DNA of 64,000 nt from JACMLC01 sp963720235 (GTDB lineage Bacteria; Acidobacteriota; Blastocatellia; Pyrinomonadales; Pyrinomonadaceae): the NCBI GenBank assembly GCA_963720235.1, contig OY970389.1:3596001-3660000 (forward strand), read 5' to 3'. This document shows positions 15,069-23,326 of the stretch, piece after piece; the first letter of the stretch is position 1; every line of letters starts with the position of its first letter. The position numbers and the translations under genes were made by a program. The notes beneath the pieces were generated by a model. The model saw only the letters and a list, made by a program, of their open reading frames with translations. It made no database searches and had not been told where the DNA came from.

Positions 15069-15087
15069 AATATATTTGCCCAATGGC

Positions 15088-15196
15088 TTCGCCGTGAGAA
15101 TGAACCTTTCATGCTCAACGGCGATGCTCATTACTCTTCTTTGAGGTTGAGGCGTGAGCTACGCATGTGCCGTTGCTTGTTTTTCAAATATAGAAC
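15088..15196 (+). promoter_or_regulatory. Conserved ~110-bp element, copy 2
   Basis: Begins TTCGCCGTGAGAATGAACC and shares a 36-nt block of identity with copy 1 that includes CGGCGATGCTCATTACTCTT. It ends near TTTTTCAAATATAGAAC. It lies in the leader of the receiver gene at 15255. Confidence 0.82.
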
Positions 15197-15254
15197 GCGC
15201 TTAGCATATCAGAGCACAACGCTCCTTCACATCCTTTTCTTATGGAGAATCCAC

Positions 15255-15632
15255 ATGTCCGTCCCCGCGATACTCTACGTCGAAAACAACCGCCTCCTGA
15301 TGCTCTCCGTCAAGGATGTTTTGGAAATGGCCGGATGGCACATAGAGCATTGTTCCGACAGTTGCATGGCCCTCGCCCTGATGGAGCATCGCCAACATTA
15401 CAACCTCTTACTCTTGGACAACGAACTGCATGGCTTCAACGGCCTCGAACTGACACGGCGCGCGCGCCAAATCACGCATCTCAAACACACGCCAATCATC
15501 CTTATCTCAATAGAGGACTGCGCCGACGAAGCCCTGCGCGCCGGAGCGAACGAGTTTTTAAGAAAGCCTAATAACATCGTCGAACTGCTCGACACCATCC
15601 GGCGACTGCTCCCCACGCCGCACAGTAAATAG
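15255..15632 (+). CDS. Stand-alone response-regulator receiver protein
   Basis: 125 residues from ATG 15255, with GGAG 7 nt upstream. The receiver begins MSVPAILYVENNRLLMLSV. The phospho-acceptor Asp is in LLLLDNELHGFNG, the Ser in ILISIED and the Lys in FLRKPNN. The strand-1 acidic pair is replaced by Asn-Asn, so metal binding and phosphorylation may be impaired. There is no output domain. The frame upstream of 15255 reads through the conserved element, but the ribosome site argues for the internal ATG. It is divergent from XRE paralogue 2. Confidence 0.85.
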   Translation: MSVPAILYVENNRLLMLSVKDVLEMAGWHIEHCSDSCMALALMEHRQHYNLLLLDNELHGFNGLELTRRARQITHLKHTPIILISIEDCADEALRAGANEFLRKPNNIVELLDTIRRLLPTPHSK

Positions 15633-15655
15633 CTCAGTCATAAAATCCAGCCGCA

Positions 15656-15684
15656 CTTCATCCGCCTTCCGCCTTCATCCTTGC
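15656..15684. repeat. Single F2 arm (half element)
   Basis: CTTCATCCGCCTTCCGCCTT followed by CATCCTTGC, with no facing arm. It lies just after the receiver gene. Confidence 0.65.
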
Positions 15685-15695
15685 TTTCCATTCCC

Positions 15696-15724
15696 TTGAC
15701 TTTCAATTTCTCACTCTGTTAGAT
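15696..15724 (+). promoter_or_regulatory. Candidate sigma70-type promoter
   Basis: TTGACT, a 17-nt spacer, then TTAGAT, about 37 nt before the lipoprotein ATG at 15761. The -35 is good and the -10 is weak. Confidence 0.4.
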
Positions 15725-15760
15725 GATACCGCTCTAAAAAACCTTTGTGGAGGCCCCCTG

Positions 15761-16174
15761 ATGTCTAAAAGGCTCGTAGCTCTGCTGGCGCTCATCTGTG
15801 CAGCCCTTTCGCTCGCCGGTTGCAATAAGGATTCCGAGATTAACTCGACGATGGCTGCTATACATGAAGTCACGGAAGAGGTTGTGAAAAAGGTCAACGC
15901 CTCGCCAACTGTGGCGGGTGTGGATGATGCGCAGAAATATTTCGATTCCAAAAAGGCGGATTTGAAATCCAAGTGGGATGGAATCAAAGGCGCGCGTGGT
16001 TTTCAGGTCAGCGACGACACCAAAAAGAAGATGGCCGAAAGCTTCACCACCGATTACACGAACATCAAGACGCTTGAGATTAAGCACATGAGCGAGGCGA
16101 TGGAAGATGCCGCCTTCAAGTCGAAACTCGAAAAGCTGGTCAAGGATTGGGAAGACACGTTCAAGATTGAATAA
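15761..16174 (+). CDS. Small lipoprotein, unknown function
   Basis: 137 residues with a lipoprotein signal peptide MSKRLVALLALICAALSLAG and the acylated Cys in LAGCNKD. The mature part is helical and charged (VTEEVVKKVNASPTVAGVDD, KKADLKSKWDGIKGARGF). GGAGGC lies 13 nt before the ATG. It is probably anchored in the outer or inner membrane facing the periplasm. No domain is recognised. It stands alone between two hairpin repeats. Confidence 0.85.
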   Translation: MSKRLVALLALICAALSLAGCNKDSEINSTMAAIHEVTEEVVKKVNASPTVAGVDDAQKYFDSKKADLKSKWDGIKGARGFQVSDDTKKKMAESFTTDYTNIKTLEIKHMSEAMEDAAFKSKLEKLVKDWEDTFKIE

Positions 16175-16203
16175 AGAACAATCGGAATGTGCCATCTAAA
16201 TTA

Positions 16204-16301
16204 GAGAAGGCAAAAGTAAAAAGGTAAAAGGAAAAAGTTTGGAAACAGGATGCCTGTTATCCGAGCTTTTCCTTTTCTCTTTAATCTTTTGCCTTCTTCT
16301 C
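16204..16301. repeat. Intergenic hairpin with AAGGCAAAAGTAAAAAGG arms
   Basis: GAAGGCAAAAGTAAAAAGG is answered by CTTTAATCTTTTGCCTTC, with a second inner stem in the loop (CAGGATGCCTG). It lies at the 3' side of the lipoprotein gene. Confidence 0.75.
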
Positions 16302-16423
16302 TGTTCCGCGTTGGCCGAAAATCGCCGGACAGATTATAATCTGCTTTTCAGGAACAGAGCCGAAACCTGACTGTTGAGAGTGATGCGCGACGGCGTGCTC
16401 TGTCTGGGGAGGAGACTGACCGT

Positions 16424-16876
16424 ATGAAGAAGACAGAATTGCAGGAGCGTGTGCGCTCTGCTCATGGAAAACTGGCGCAGGCTCTCGACGGCTTATCGGA
16501 AGAAGAGGCGACGCGCGCGTCTGGCCTCAATGCCGAATGGTCTGTCAAAGACGCTCTCTCGCACATCGCCGCATGGGAGATAGAAGGCGCACGCATACTT
16601 ACAGAAATTCAGAGCGGCACATGGCAGCCGCAGCGTTTCGACAAACAAATGATTGACGACTTTAACGCGCGCGTGACCGGAGAAAGACGCGCTCACTCTA
16701 TGAGCGAAGTGCGCGCAGAGTTTGACGCGGCGCACACCCGGATGGAAGAGATGATTGCATCCTTGCCGGACGAAGTGGACGAAAGCTCGCCCGCCTACAA
16801 GTTCGTCGAAGCCGTCACCTTCAAACATCACGCGCATCACGCGGAGCAGATTGAAAAATTCAGTAATGAGAAATGA
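16424..16876 (+). CDS. DinB-like / ClbS-DfsB-type four-helix-bundle protein
   Basis: 150 residues. The start MKKTELQERVRSAHGKLAQA and the motifs SVKDALSHIAAWE (helix 2 His) and HHAHHAEQIEKF (C-terminal His cluster) fit the DinB/DfsB metal-binding fold. Members include thiol transferases, maleylpyruvate isomerase-like proteins and the colibactin-resistance protein ClbS. The exact substrate cannot be read from sequence. Its stop lies within a short hairpin (16862-16900), and lpdA follows 41 bp later. Confidence 0.75.
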   Translation: MKKTELQERVRSAHGKLAQALDGLSEEEATRASGLNAEWSVKDALSHIAAWEIEGARILTEIQSGTWQPQRFDKQMIDDFNARVTGERRAHSMSEVRAEFDAAHTRMEEMIASLPDEVDESSPAYKFVEAVTFKHHAHHAEQIEKFSNEK

Positions 16877-16900
16877 GTAAAAGCATTTCTCTTATCACTT
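16862..16900. repeat. Short hairpin overlapping the DinB-like gene end
   Basis: AGTAATGAGAAATGAGTAA faces TTCTCTTATCACTTC, with AAAGCATTT in the loop. It resembles the larger hairpin at 55839. Confidence 0.55.
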
Positions 16901-16917
16901 CTTTCAGGAGATAAAAA

Positions 16918-18321
16918 TTGGCTACGGAACAATTTGATGTCACGGTTATAGGCAGCGGGCCGGGCGGCTATGTGGCTGCGATTCGCGGGGCGCAGTTGGG
17001 TTTAAAAGTTGCGCTCGTGGAAAAGGACAAGCGGCTCGGCGGCACGTGTACCTTGCGCGGCTGCATCCCGACCAAACAGCTTTTGATGTCCGCGCACTAT
17101 TATGAAAAAGTGCAGCACATGAAGGACTTCGGCATAGAAGTCTCTGACATCAAGCTCGCCTTCGCGGATGTGCAGAAGCGCAAAGAGAAGGTCGTGATGA
17201 AGAACTCCAAAGGCATAGAGTTCTTGATGAAGAAGAACACCATCACTGTCTTCAAAGGCACGGGCAAGCTGCAACTGCCGGGCAAAGTTGAAGTCACAGG
17301 CGCGGACGGCCAGCAGGAAGTTATCAACTCGAAAAACATTATCATCGCCACAGGCTCCGTCGTGCGCCCGATTCCCGGCTTTGAGACGGACGGAGAACGT
17401 GTCGTCAATTCAGACCACATACTCGAACTCAAAGAGGTTCCGAAATCCCTGATTGTGATGGGCGCGGGCGCGGTCGGCGTCGAGTTCGCTTCCGTCTATT
17501 CGCGCTTTGGCACAGAGACGACGCTTGTCGAATTGATGCCGCGACTCTTGCCGATTGAAGACGAAGAGGTTTCCAAAGAGCTTGAAAAATCTTTCCGCAA
17601 ACGCGGCATCAAGTCGCAGGTGGATACGAAGCTCGAAAAGATGGAGAAGACGGAGACGGGAGTTCGCTTGACAGGCAAGACTTCCAAAGGCGAAGAGGTC
17701 ACGCTCGAAGCGGAGATGCTCTTAGTCGCCGTCGGGCGCATGCCTTATCTTGAAGGTTTAGGACTTGAAGGCACAAAGATAAAAGTTGAGCGCGGCGCGA
17801 TTCAGGTGGACGAATTCTGTCGCACCGGCGAAGAGAATGTCTATGCTATCGGAGATGTGATTCCGACTCCGTGGCTCGCGCACCTTGCCTCGAAAGAAGG
17901 CATCCTCGCGGTCGAACAGATTGCGGGCCAGCACGCGCAGCCAATCAACATGCGTCTTGTTCCGAACTGCACTTACTGCGACCCTGAGGTCGCAAGCGTC
18001 GGCCTGACTGAAAAGAAGGCGCGCGAGGAAGGCTATGATGTGAAGGTCGCAAAGTTTCCCTTCTCCGCTTCCGGCAAAGCGCGCATCCTCGGTGAAGAAG
18101 AAGGCTTTGTCAAAGTTGTCAGCGAGACAAAGTATGACGAGCTTCTTGGCGTGCACATCATCGGGCCGCACGCGACGGACATCATCGCAGAAGCCTGCGT
18201 CGCCATGCAGCTTGAATCAACGGCAGAAGAACTAGGGCGCACAATGCACGCGCACCCGACCATCTCCGAATCCGTCATGGAAGCAGCCGAAGGCATTCAT
18301 GGTTTGACGATTCATTTTTAA
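16918..18321 (+). CDS. lpdA: Dihydrolipoyl dehydrogenase (E3)
   Basis: 467 residues from a TTG start with AGGAG 7 nt upstream. FAD-binding GSGPGG is at 12-17. The redox disulfide is Cys44/Cys49 in GGTCTLRGCIPTK. The second nucleotide fold is GAGAVGVEFASVYSRFG and the catalytic His is in HAHPTISESV. It reoxidises dihydrolipoamide with NAD+ for 2-oxoacid dehydrogenase complexes. It is the first gene of a run E3, E1 alpha, E1 beta, membrane protein, E2 with short gaps, so one operon is likely. Confidence 0.96.
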   Translation: MATEQFDVTVIGSGPGGYVAAIRGAQLGLKVALVEKDKRLGGTCTLRGCIPTKQLLMSAHYYEKVQHMKDFGIEVSDIKLAFADVQKRKEKVVMKNSKGIEFLMKKNTITVFKGTGKLQLPGKVEVTGADGQQEVINSKNIIIATGSVVRPIPGFETDGERVVNSDHILELKEVPKSLIVMGAGAVGVEFASVYSRFGTETTLVELMPRLLPIEDEEVSKELEKSFRKRGIKSQVDTKLEKMEKTETGVRLTGKTSKGEEVTLEAEMLLVAVGRMPYLEGLGLEGTKIKVERGAIQVDEFCRTGEENVYAIGDVIPTPWLAHLASKEGILAVEQIAGQHAQPINMRLVPNCTYCDPEVASVGLTEKKAREEGYDVKVAKFPFSASGKARILGEEEGFVKVVSETKYDELLGVHIIGPHATDIIAEACVAMQLESTAEELGRTMHAHPTISESVMEAAEGIHGLTIHF

Positions 18322-18347
18322 GGTAAAAAAACTGCCCACTGTTTTCT

Positions 18348-19436
18348 ATGAAAAAAGAGACTAAGAAAAAGAGTGCGAGTGACAATGGGAAGGAAGCTGT
18401 CACAGCTCCACTGTCATGCACAACGGAAACGACGCTCAAGCCTGAGCAGATGCTAGAGCTTTATCGCTATCTGAAAATGACGCGGCTGGTGGAAGAGAGG
18501 CTTGTCAATCTCTATCGCCAGACAAAGGTTGTGGGTGGAGTCTTCCGCTCGCTCGGACAGGAAGCAACGGCTGTCGGCACTGCTTACGCGCTTGAGCCGC
18601 AGGATTTTCTCTCGCCCTTGATACGCGACCTCGGCGCGGTGCTCGTCAAAGGCATCGCCCCGCGCGACATCTTCGCGCAGTACATGGCAAAGGCGTGGGG
18701 GCCGTCCGAAGGCCGCGACCTGAACATACACTTCGGCGATATGTCGAAGGGTTTCATTGGGCCAATCTCGCATCTGGGCGATATGATTCCGGTGATGACC
18801 GGCATAGCTCTCGGCGCGCGTATGCAGAACAAAAATCTTGTGACGATGGCTTACATCGGCGACGGCGGAATGAGCACCGGCGCATTTCACGAAGGCTTAA
18901 ACTTCGCAGCCGTTCAGCGTCTCCCCTTGATTGTCATAGCCGAATACAATCACTACGCCTATTCGACGCCGACCTCAAAGCAGACTGCCGTGAAAGATTT
19001 GGCAGAGAAGGCCGCTGGCTACGGCATACCGGGCCACATCGTTGACGGCAATGACATCATCGCGTGTTATGAAGTGACAAAGAAGGCTGCGGAGTTCGCA
19101 CGCAAAGGCGGCGGCGCAGTCTTGATTGAAGCCAAGACCTATCGCCGCAAAGGACACGCAGAGCACGACGACCAGCGTTATGTCCCTGAGGGCGAGATAG
19201 AAGAATGGGAGAAGACGAACGACCCTGTTGACCGCTACGAAAGATTTTTGACCGGGCAGAAGATTGCGACGCGCGAAAAGCTGGACGAAATTACTGCGGA
19301 CGTGCAGCGTTTGATAGATGAAGATGTCGAGTGGGCCGAATCGTCACCGATGCCCGAAGCCGAGCGTGCGGCTTACAATGTTTTTGATAACTCAATCGTG
19401 CCTCCGGCATTCAGGCCGAAAGTTTTAGAGAGATAA
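18348..19436 (+). CDS. 2-oxoacid dehydrogenase E1 component, alpha subunit
   Basis: 362 residues. The thiamine-diphosphate motif GDGG (171-174) is followed about 30 residues later by Asn201 in EYNHYAYSTP. SHLGDMIPVMTGIALGARMQ and the loop KTYRRKGHAEHDD are typical of the alpha chain of heterotetrameric E1. It decarboxylates pyruvate or a branched-chain 2-oxoacid; substrate preference cannot be decided by eye. The first 30 residues are a Lys/Ser-rich extension (MKKETKKKSASDNGKEA). It starts 26 bp after lpdA. Confidence 0.92.
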   Translation: MKKETKKKSASDNGKEAVTAPLSCTTETTLKPEQMLELYRYLKMTRLVEERLVNLYRQTKVVGGVFRSLGQEATAVGTAYALEPQDFLSPLIRDLGAVLVKGIAPRDIFAQYMAKAWGPSEGRDLNIHFGDMSKGFIGPISHLGDMIPVMTGIALGARMQNKNLVTMAYIGDGGMSTGAFHEGLNFAAVQRLPLIVIAEYNHYAYSTPTSKQTAVKDLAEKAAGYGIPGHIVDGNDIIACYEVTKKAAEFARKGGGAVLIEAKTYRRKGHAEHDDQRYVPEGEIEEWEKTNDPVDRYERFLTGQKIATREKLDEITADVQRLIDEDVEWAESSPMPEAERAAYNVFDNSIVPPAFRPKVLER

Positions 19437-19454
19437 TTTTCAGAACTTGTTCAT

Positions 19455-20483
19455 ATGTCAACAGCAACTCAAAAAGAGCAGAAATCAAACAGGCCCGCAC
19501 GCGGCGGCAAGGCGACAATGGTCGAGGCCATACGGCAGGGCATCTGGGAAGAGATGGAGAGCGATGAGAAGGTCTTTGTCATCGGTGAAGATGTAGGGGC
19601 ATACGGCGGCGCGTTCAAGGTAACGGACGGACTCGTTGACGAGTTTGGCGAGGAGCGTGTGATTGATACGCCGATTTCAGAGGCGGCGATTGTCGGCGCG
19701 GCGTGCGGCGCGGCACTGATGGGAATGAAGCCTGTTGCTGAATTTCAGTTTATAGATTTTATCAGCGCGGGCTTTGACATGCTGACCAACTATGCTGCGA
19801 AGTGTCGCTATCGCTGGGGCGCAAATGTGCAGGCGGTCTTTCGCGGGCCGTGCGGTTCAGGCGTTCACGCAGGGCCGTTTCATTCCATCAATGCCGAAGC
19901 TTTTTTCCTCAACACTGCCGGGCTCAAAATCGTCGAGCCTTCGACGGCTTACGACGCGAAGGGCTTAATCAAGGCCGCGATACGCGACCCGGATCCTGTG
20001 ATTTTCTTCGAGCATAAGAAGCTCTATCGCCTGCCGCGCCTGCGCGAAGAGTTGCCGGAGGATGATTACATCGTCGAGATTGGAAAAGCGCGAACGGCGC
20101 GCGAGGGGCGCGATTTGTCCATCATCACTTTCGGCGCGCAGGTTTTGAACGCGCTCGACGCGGCTGAGGAGCTTGAGAAGGAAGGTCTTGATATTGAAGT
20201 GATAGACCTGCGCACGCTCGCGCCGATGGACAAGGAAGCAATCCTGTCGAGCGTGAAGAAGACGAATAAAGTGCTTGTCCTGCACGAGGCTTCGCGCACT
20301 GGCGGCATCGGCGGCGAGATTGCCGCGACCATTGCCGAAGAGGCTTTTGAATGGCTCGATGCTCCGGTCTTGCGCGTCGCTTCGATTGATACGCCCGTGC
20401 CTTATTCGCCGCCGCTCGAAGAATATTATTTGCCGCAGGTGAAAGACATCGTGGATGCTGCGCGCAAGCTCGCGGCCTACTGA
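19455..20483 (+). CDS. 2-oxoacid dehydrogenase E1 component, beta subunit
   Basis: 342 residues. The core begins MVEAIRQGIWEEMESDEKVF and has the family stretches GEDVGAYGGAFKVTDGL, FGEERVIDTPISEAAIVGAA and EFQFIDFISAGFDML. The C-terminal transketolase-like domain has EVIDLRTLAPMD and VLHEASRTGGIGGEIA. It pairs with the alpha chain to form the active site. The gap to the alpha gene is 18 bp, and the next gene starts 3 bp after its TGA stop. Confidence 0.93.
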   Translation: MSTATQKEQKSNRPARGGKATMVEAIRQGIWEEMESDEKVFVIGEDVGAYGGAFKVTDGLVDEFGEERVIDTPISEAAIVGAACGAALMGMKPVAEFQFIDFISAGFDMLTNYAAKCRYRWGANVQAVFRGPCGSGVHAGPFHSINAEAFFLNTAGLKIVEPSTAYDAKGLIKAAIRDPDPVIFFEHKKLYRLPRLREELPEDDYIVEIGKARTAREGRDLSIITFGAQVLNALDAAEELEKEGLDIEVIDLRTLAPMDKEAILSSVKKTNKVLVLHEASRTGGIGGEIAATIAEEAFEWLDAPVLRVASIDTPVPYSPPLEEYYLPQVKDIVDAARKLAAY

Positions 20484-20486
20484 TTT

Positions 20487-21218
20487 ATGGATGAACTTGG
20501 GCCAGAGCTGTCGGAGTTTAAAGAGAACACGACCGCGACCATCGCGACGCTCGTCATCGGCTTAGCCTGCATCGCGCTGGGCGTCTTGATGTTGAAGATG
20601 ACGATTTTCTGGGACGAGGATGCAGGCATTTTTAATCGCATACTGTTCTGTGTGGGCGGCCTCGCTTCGCTGGTCGGCGGAGTGGCCTGCGTCATCTTGT
20701 TCTGGCAGAATCGCGGCGGGCGCGTGGCCCTGCACGAGCGCGGCGTGCTGGTCGAGCGACGCGGCGAGAGGCACACTGCGCTCTGGGATGAGATAACTGC
20801 GGTCACGGAAAAAGTGGAGAAGGTTCATGTCAACGGGCAGCACATTTATGACCGCTACCTGTACACGATTGAAAAGACGGGCGGTGAATCTTTCGCTTTG
20901 AGCAACATGGTGAAGGGCGTGTCCGGCATCGGCAGCGCGCTCAAAGAGCAGACCTTCGCGCGGCTCTACGCGCAAGCCTCTGAGGCCATAGAGCGCGGCG
21001 AGAAAGTTTCATTCGGCTCGCTGAAAGTTGACATGAACGGTCTCGAAGAGCGCGCGGGAAAGTTTCTGTGGACGCAGCTTGCGGGAGTGAAAATCAAAGA
21101 CGGGCAGATTGAGATTAAAGATCGCGACGGCAAAGCAGTTATTAAAGCCTTGTATGGTCTGACGCCGAACGCGCATGTGCTGCTCGTTTTGTTGCATAAG
21201 CATCTGACGCTTGAGTAA
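20487..21218 (+). CDS. DUF6585-like membrane protein inside the E1/E2 operon
   Basis: 243 residues. Two membrane helices lie near 20-38 (ATLVIGLACIALGVLML) and 50-72 (ILFCVGGLASLVGGVACVIL). A cytosolic PH-like domain follows (RVALHERGVLVERRGERHTA, LWDEITAVTEKV), the layout of DUF6585 proteins. It begins 3 bp after the E1 beta stop and ends 57 bp before E2, so it is cotranscribed. It has no known role in the complex. Hypothesis: a membrane tether or a passenger gene. Confidence 0.75.
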   Translation: MDELGPELSEFKENTTATIATLVIGLACIALGVLMLKMTIFWDEDAGIFNRILFCVGGLASLVGGVACVILFWQNRGGRVALHERGVLVERRGERHTALWDEITAVTEKVEKVHVNGQHIYDRYLYTIEKTGGESFALSNMVKGVSGIGSALKEQTFARLYAQASEAIERGEKVSFGSLKVDMNGLEERAGKFLWTQLAGVKIKDGQIEIKDRDGKAVIKALYGLTPNAHVLLVLLHKHLTLE

Positions 21219-21275
21219 AAGTTTTGAGTTTTTTGTCAAAGCATTTGTTGAAATTATCATTGAACTGGAGTTGAT

Positions 21276-22748
21276 ATGAGCACAGAAGTTGTCATGCCGC
21301 AGATGGGCGAGTCCATTGCCGAAGGGACTATTACACGTTGGCTGAAAAAGGTCGGAGACCATGTCGAGCGCGACGAGCCTTTGTTTGAGATTTCGACCGA
21401 CAAGGTGGACGCGGAGATTCCTTCTCCGGCAGCAGGAACTTTGTCTGAGATAAAATTTCAAGAGGGCGATACGGTTGAGGTCAATACGGTGGTCGCCGTC
21501 CTGAACGGCGGCGACGGAGCGAGCGCGCCCGCGCCAACTGCAACCGCGACCGTCGAAGCTCCAACAGCATCAGAGAGCACGGCAGCCCCTGCATCACAGG
21601 CCGCAGTCTCTTCACAGTCTCCGCCCGCGCCTCCCGCGCCGCAAGAGACACAGCAGGCCGCTCCACCAGCGCAACAGCAAGCAGCCACGCCCGCCGCACC
21701 GCCTGTCGCAGAGAAAGAAGAGGAAGCGATTGCTTCTTCCACCGCCGCGCCAATCGGAGAGCAGTCTGCGGAGGAACTGCGCCGCACGCGCTCAAGCCCG
21801 CTGGTTCGCAACATAGCCAAAGAGCACGGCATAGACATCTCGCGCCTCGAAGGCACAGGCATGAGCGGGCGCGTCACCAAGAATGACATCCTGAGCTTCA
21901 TAGAATCCGGCGCGGCCATGACGCCGCAACAGGCTATGCAAGCAGGGCAAGCAGGGCAAAGCGCGCAAGCGGCTTCCGCACAACCCGCGCAGCAATCTGC
22001 TTTGCAAGCTCCGACTTCTGCGCCGCCGACGGTTCAGCCCGCCGCCGAAGACAGAGTCGAGCAGATGTCCGTCATGCGCAAGAAGATTGCGGAGCACATG
22101 ACCATGTCGCGCAAAACGAGCGCGCATGTGACGACAGTTTACGAGATAGACATGACGCGCATCTCGCGCCTACGCGACAAACACAAGCGCGAGTTTCAGG
22201 AGCGCACCGGAACAAAGCTCACCTACATGCCTTTTATCTTTCAGGCTATCACGACTGCGATACGCAAGTTTCCAATCTTCAACTCGCAGGTGAGCGGCGA
22301 CCAGATTATCTACAAGCGCGACATCAATCTGGGCATGGCCGTCGCGCTCGACTGGGGATTGATTGTGCCGGTCATCAAACGCGCAGACGACCTTTCCATC
22401 TCCGGCCTCGCACGCGCCGCAAACGACCTTGCAGACCGCGCTCGCGCCAAGCAGTTGAAGCCGGACGAAGTGGCGGGCGGCACTTTTACCATCACTAACC
22501 CCGGAGTCTTCGGCGGACTCTTCGGCACGCCGATTATCAACCAGCCGCAGGTTGCAATCCTCGGCGTCGGAACTATCGAGAAACGCCCGAAGGTCATCAC
22601 CAGCGAGGACGGCGACGACCTGATTGCCATTCGACAGATGGCATACTTTGCTTTGACCTTCGACCATCGCATCATAGACGGCTCGGACGCTGAGAAGTTT
22701 CTGGGCTATGTGAAGGAGCTTTTGGAAGCAGGGCAGTTCACGGTTTAG
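21276..22748 (+). CDS. 2-oxoacid dehydrogenase E2 (dihydrolipoamide acyltransferase)
   Basis: 490 residues. The single lipoyl domain has Lys43 in EISTDKVDAEIPSPAAG. A long Ala/Pro/Gln linker (about 80-165) follows, then the E1/E3-binding domain at about 173-209 (SSPLVRNIAKEHGIDISRLE). A second Ala/Gln linker leads to the acyltransferase domain with His464 and Asp468 in DHRIIDGSDA. It moves the acyl group from E1 to CoA. The lipoyl Lys would be modified by the products of lipB and lipA, 4 kb downstream. It closes the operon and an F1 hairpin follows. Confidence 0.95.
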   Translation: MSTEVVMPQMGESIAEGTITRWLKKVGDHVERDEPLFEISTDKVDAEIPSPAAGTLSEIKFQEGDTVEVNTVVAVLNGGDGASAPAPTATATVEAPTASESTAAPASQAAVSSQSPPAPPAPQETQQAAPPAQQQAATPAAPPVAEKEEEAIASSTAAPIGEQSAEELRRTRSSPLVRNIAKEHGIDISRLEGTGMSGRVTKNDILSFIESGAAMTPQQAMQAGQAGQSAQAASAQPAQQSALQAPTSAPPTVQPAAEDRVEQMSVMRKKIAEHMTMSRKTSAHVTTVYEIDMTRISRLRDKHKREFQERTGTKLTYMPFIFQAITTAIRKFPIFNSQVSGDQIIYKRDINLGMAVALDWGLIVPVIKRADDLSISGLARAANDLADRARAKQLKPDEVAGGTFTITNPGVFGGLFGTPIINQPQVAILGVGTIEKRPKVITSEDGDDLIAIRQMAYFALTFDHRIIDGSDAEKFLGYVKELLEAGQFTV

Positions 22749-22775
22749 CTGCCGGACGGTTAAAAGAAAAAAGCA

Positions 22776-22882
22776 GTTTCCCGCAAAGGCGCAAAGAAGA
22801 CCGCAAAGGTGTTGAGCAGTAACTTCTCTTGACTGCTTCCTTCGCGTCTTTCTTTGCGCCTTTGCGCCTTTGCGCGAGATTC
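22776..22882. repeat. Hairpin repeat F1, copy d
   Basis: GTTTCCCGCAAAGGCGCAAA faces CTTTGCGCCTTTGCGCGAGA. A decayed outer end (AAAACTGAATTACTA, about 22910-22924) is still visible on the right. It follows E2. Confidence 0.85.
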
Positions 22883-22924
22883 TTTCGTCCACCTTGTTTA
22901 CTCAAACTTCAAAACTGAATTACT

Positions 22925-23326
22925 ACCCGGAAAAGATGCAAGGCATGATTCTTTATTGCAATCCGGTGGCGATTCTCTGATGAATAGCTTGAGAGTTGCC
23001 GAAACCCACCCTTTCAAGCGTCAGATGCTTGACTTAATCATTAGCTTTGTGAAGAATTCGCGTTTTGAACCAATCGTTCATGTATTTGCATAGTTCTTGT
23101 AAAGGTGAAGCGACCATATGCGCTTCACGCAAGTTTTTCGTTCGTGGCCGTCAGGCTTTGCATGCGGGCGCGAACGCTCTCTTAAATCCTAACCGCGCCA
23201 CCCGACGACGCAAAAAATCCTTTGCTCCCGTCGCGGCTGGTCGCCATAACGTGCGGCGATGTCAAGCGAATTGTCCCCGCAAACATTCGCGGCGACAGTC
23301 TCCGCAGAAGATGGAGTTTAATTACG
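22925..23326. other. Intergenic region, no gene recognised
   Basis: About 400 bp upstream of the OmpA-like gene. Short ORFs are present (for example 23065-23523 and 23222 onward), but none has a ribosome site or protein-like composition. Regulatory content is unclear. Confidence 0.45.

Noticed and set aside
15111..15254. N-terminal extension of the receiver protein through the conserved element
   Set aside because: Substitutions between element copies are non-synonymous and a good ribosome site precedes the internal ATG 15255.
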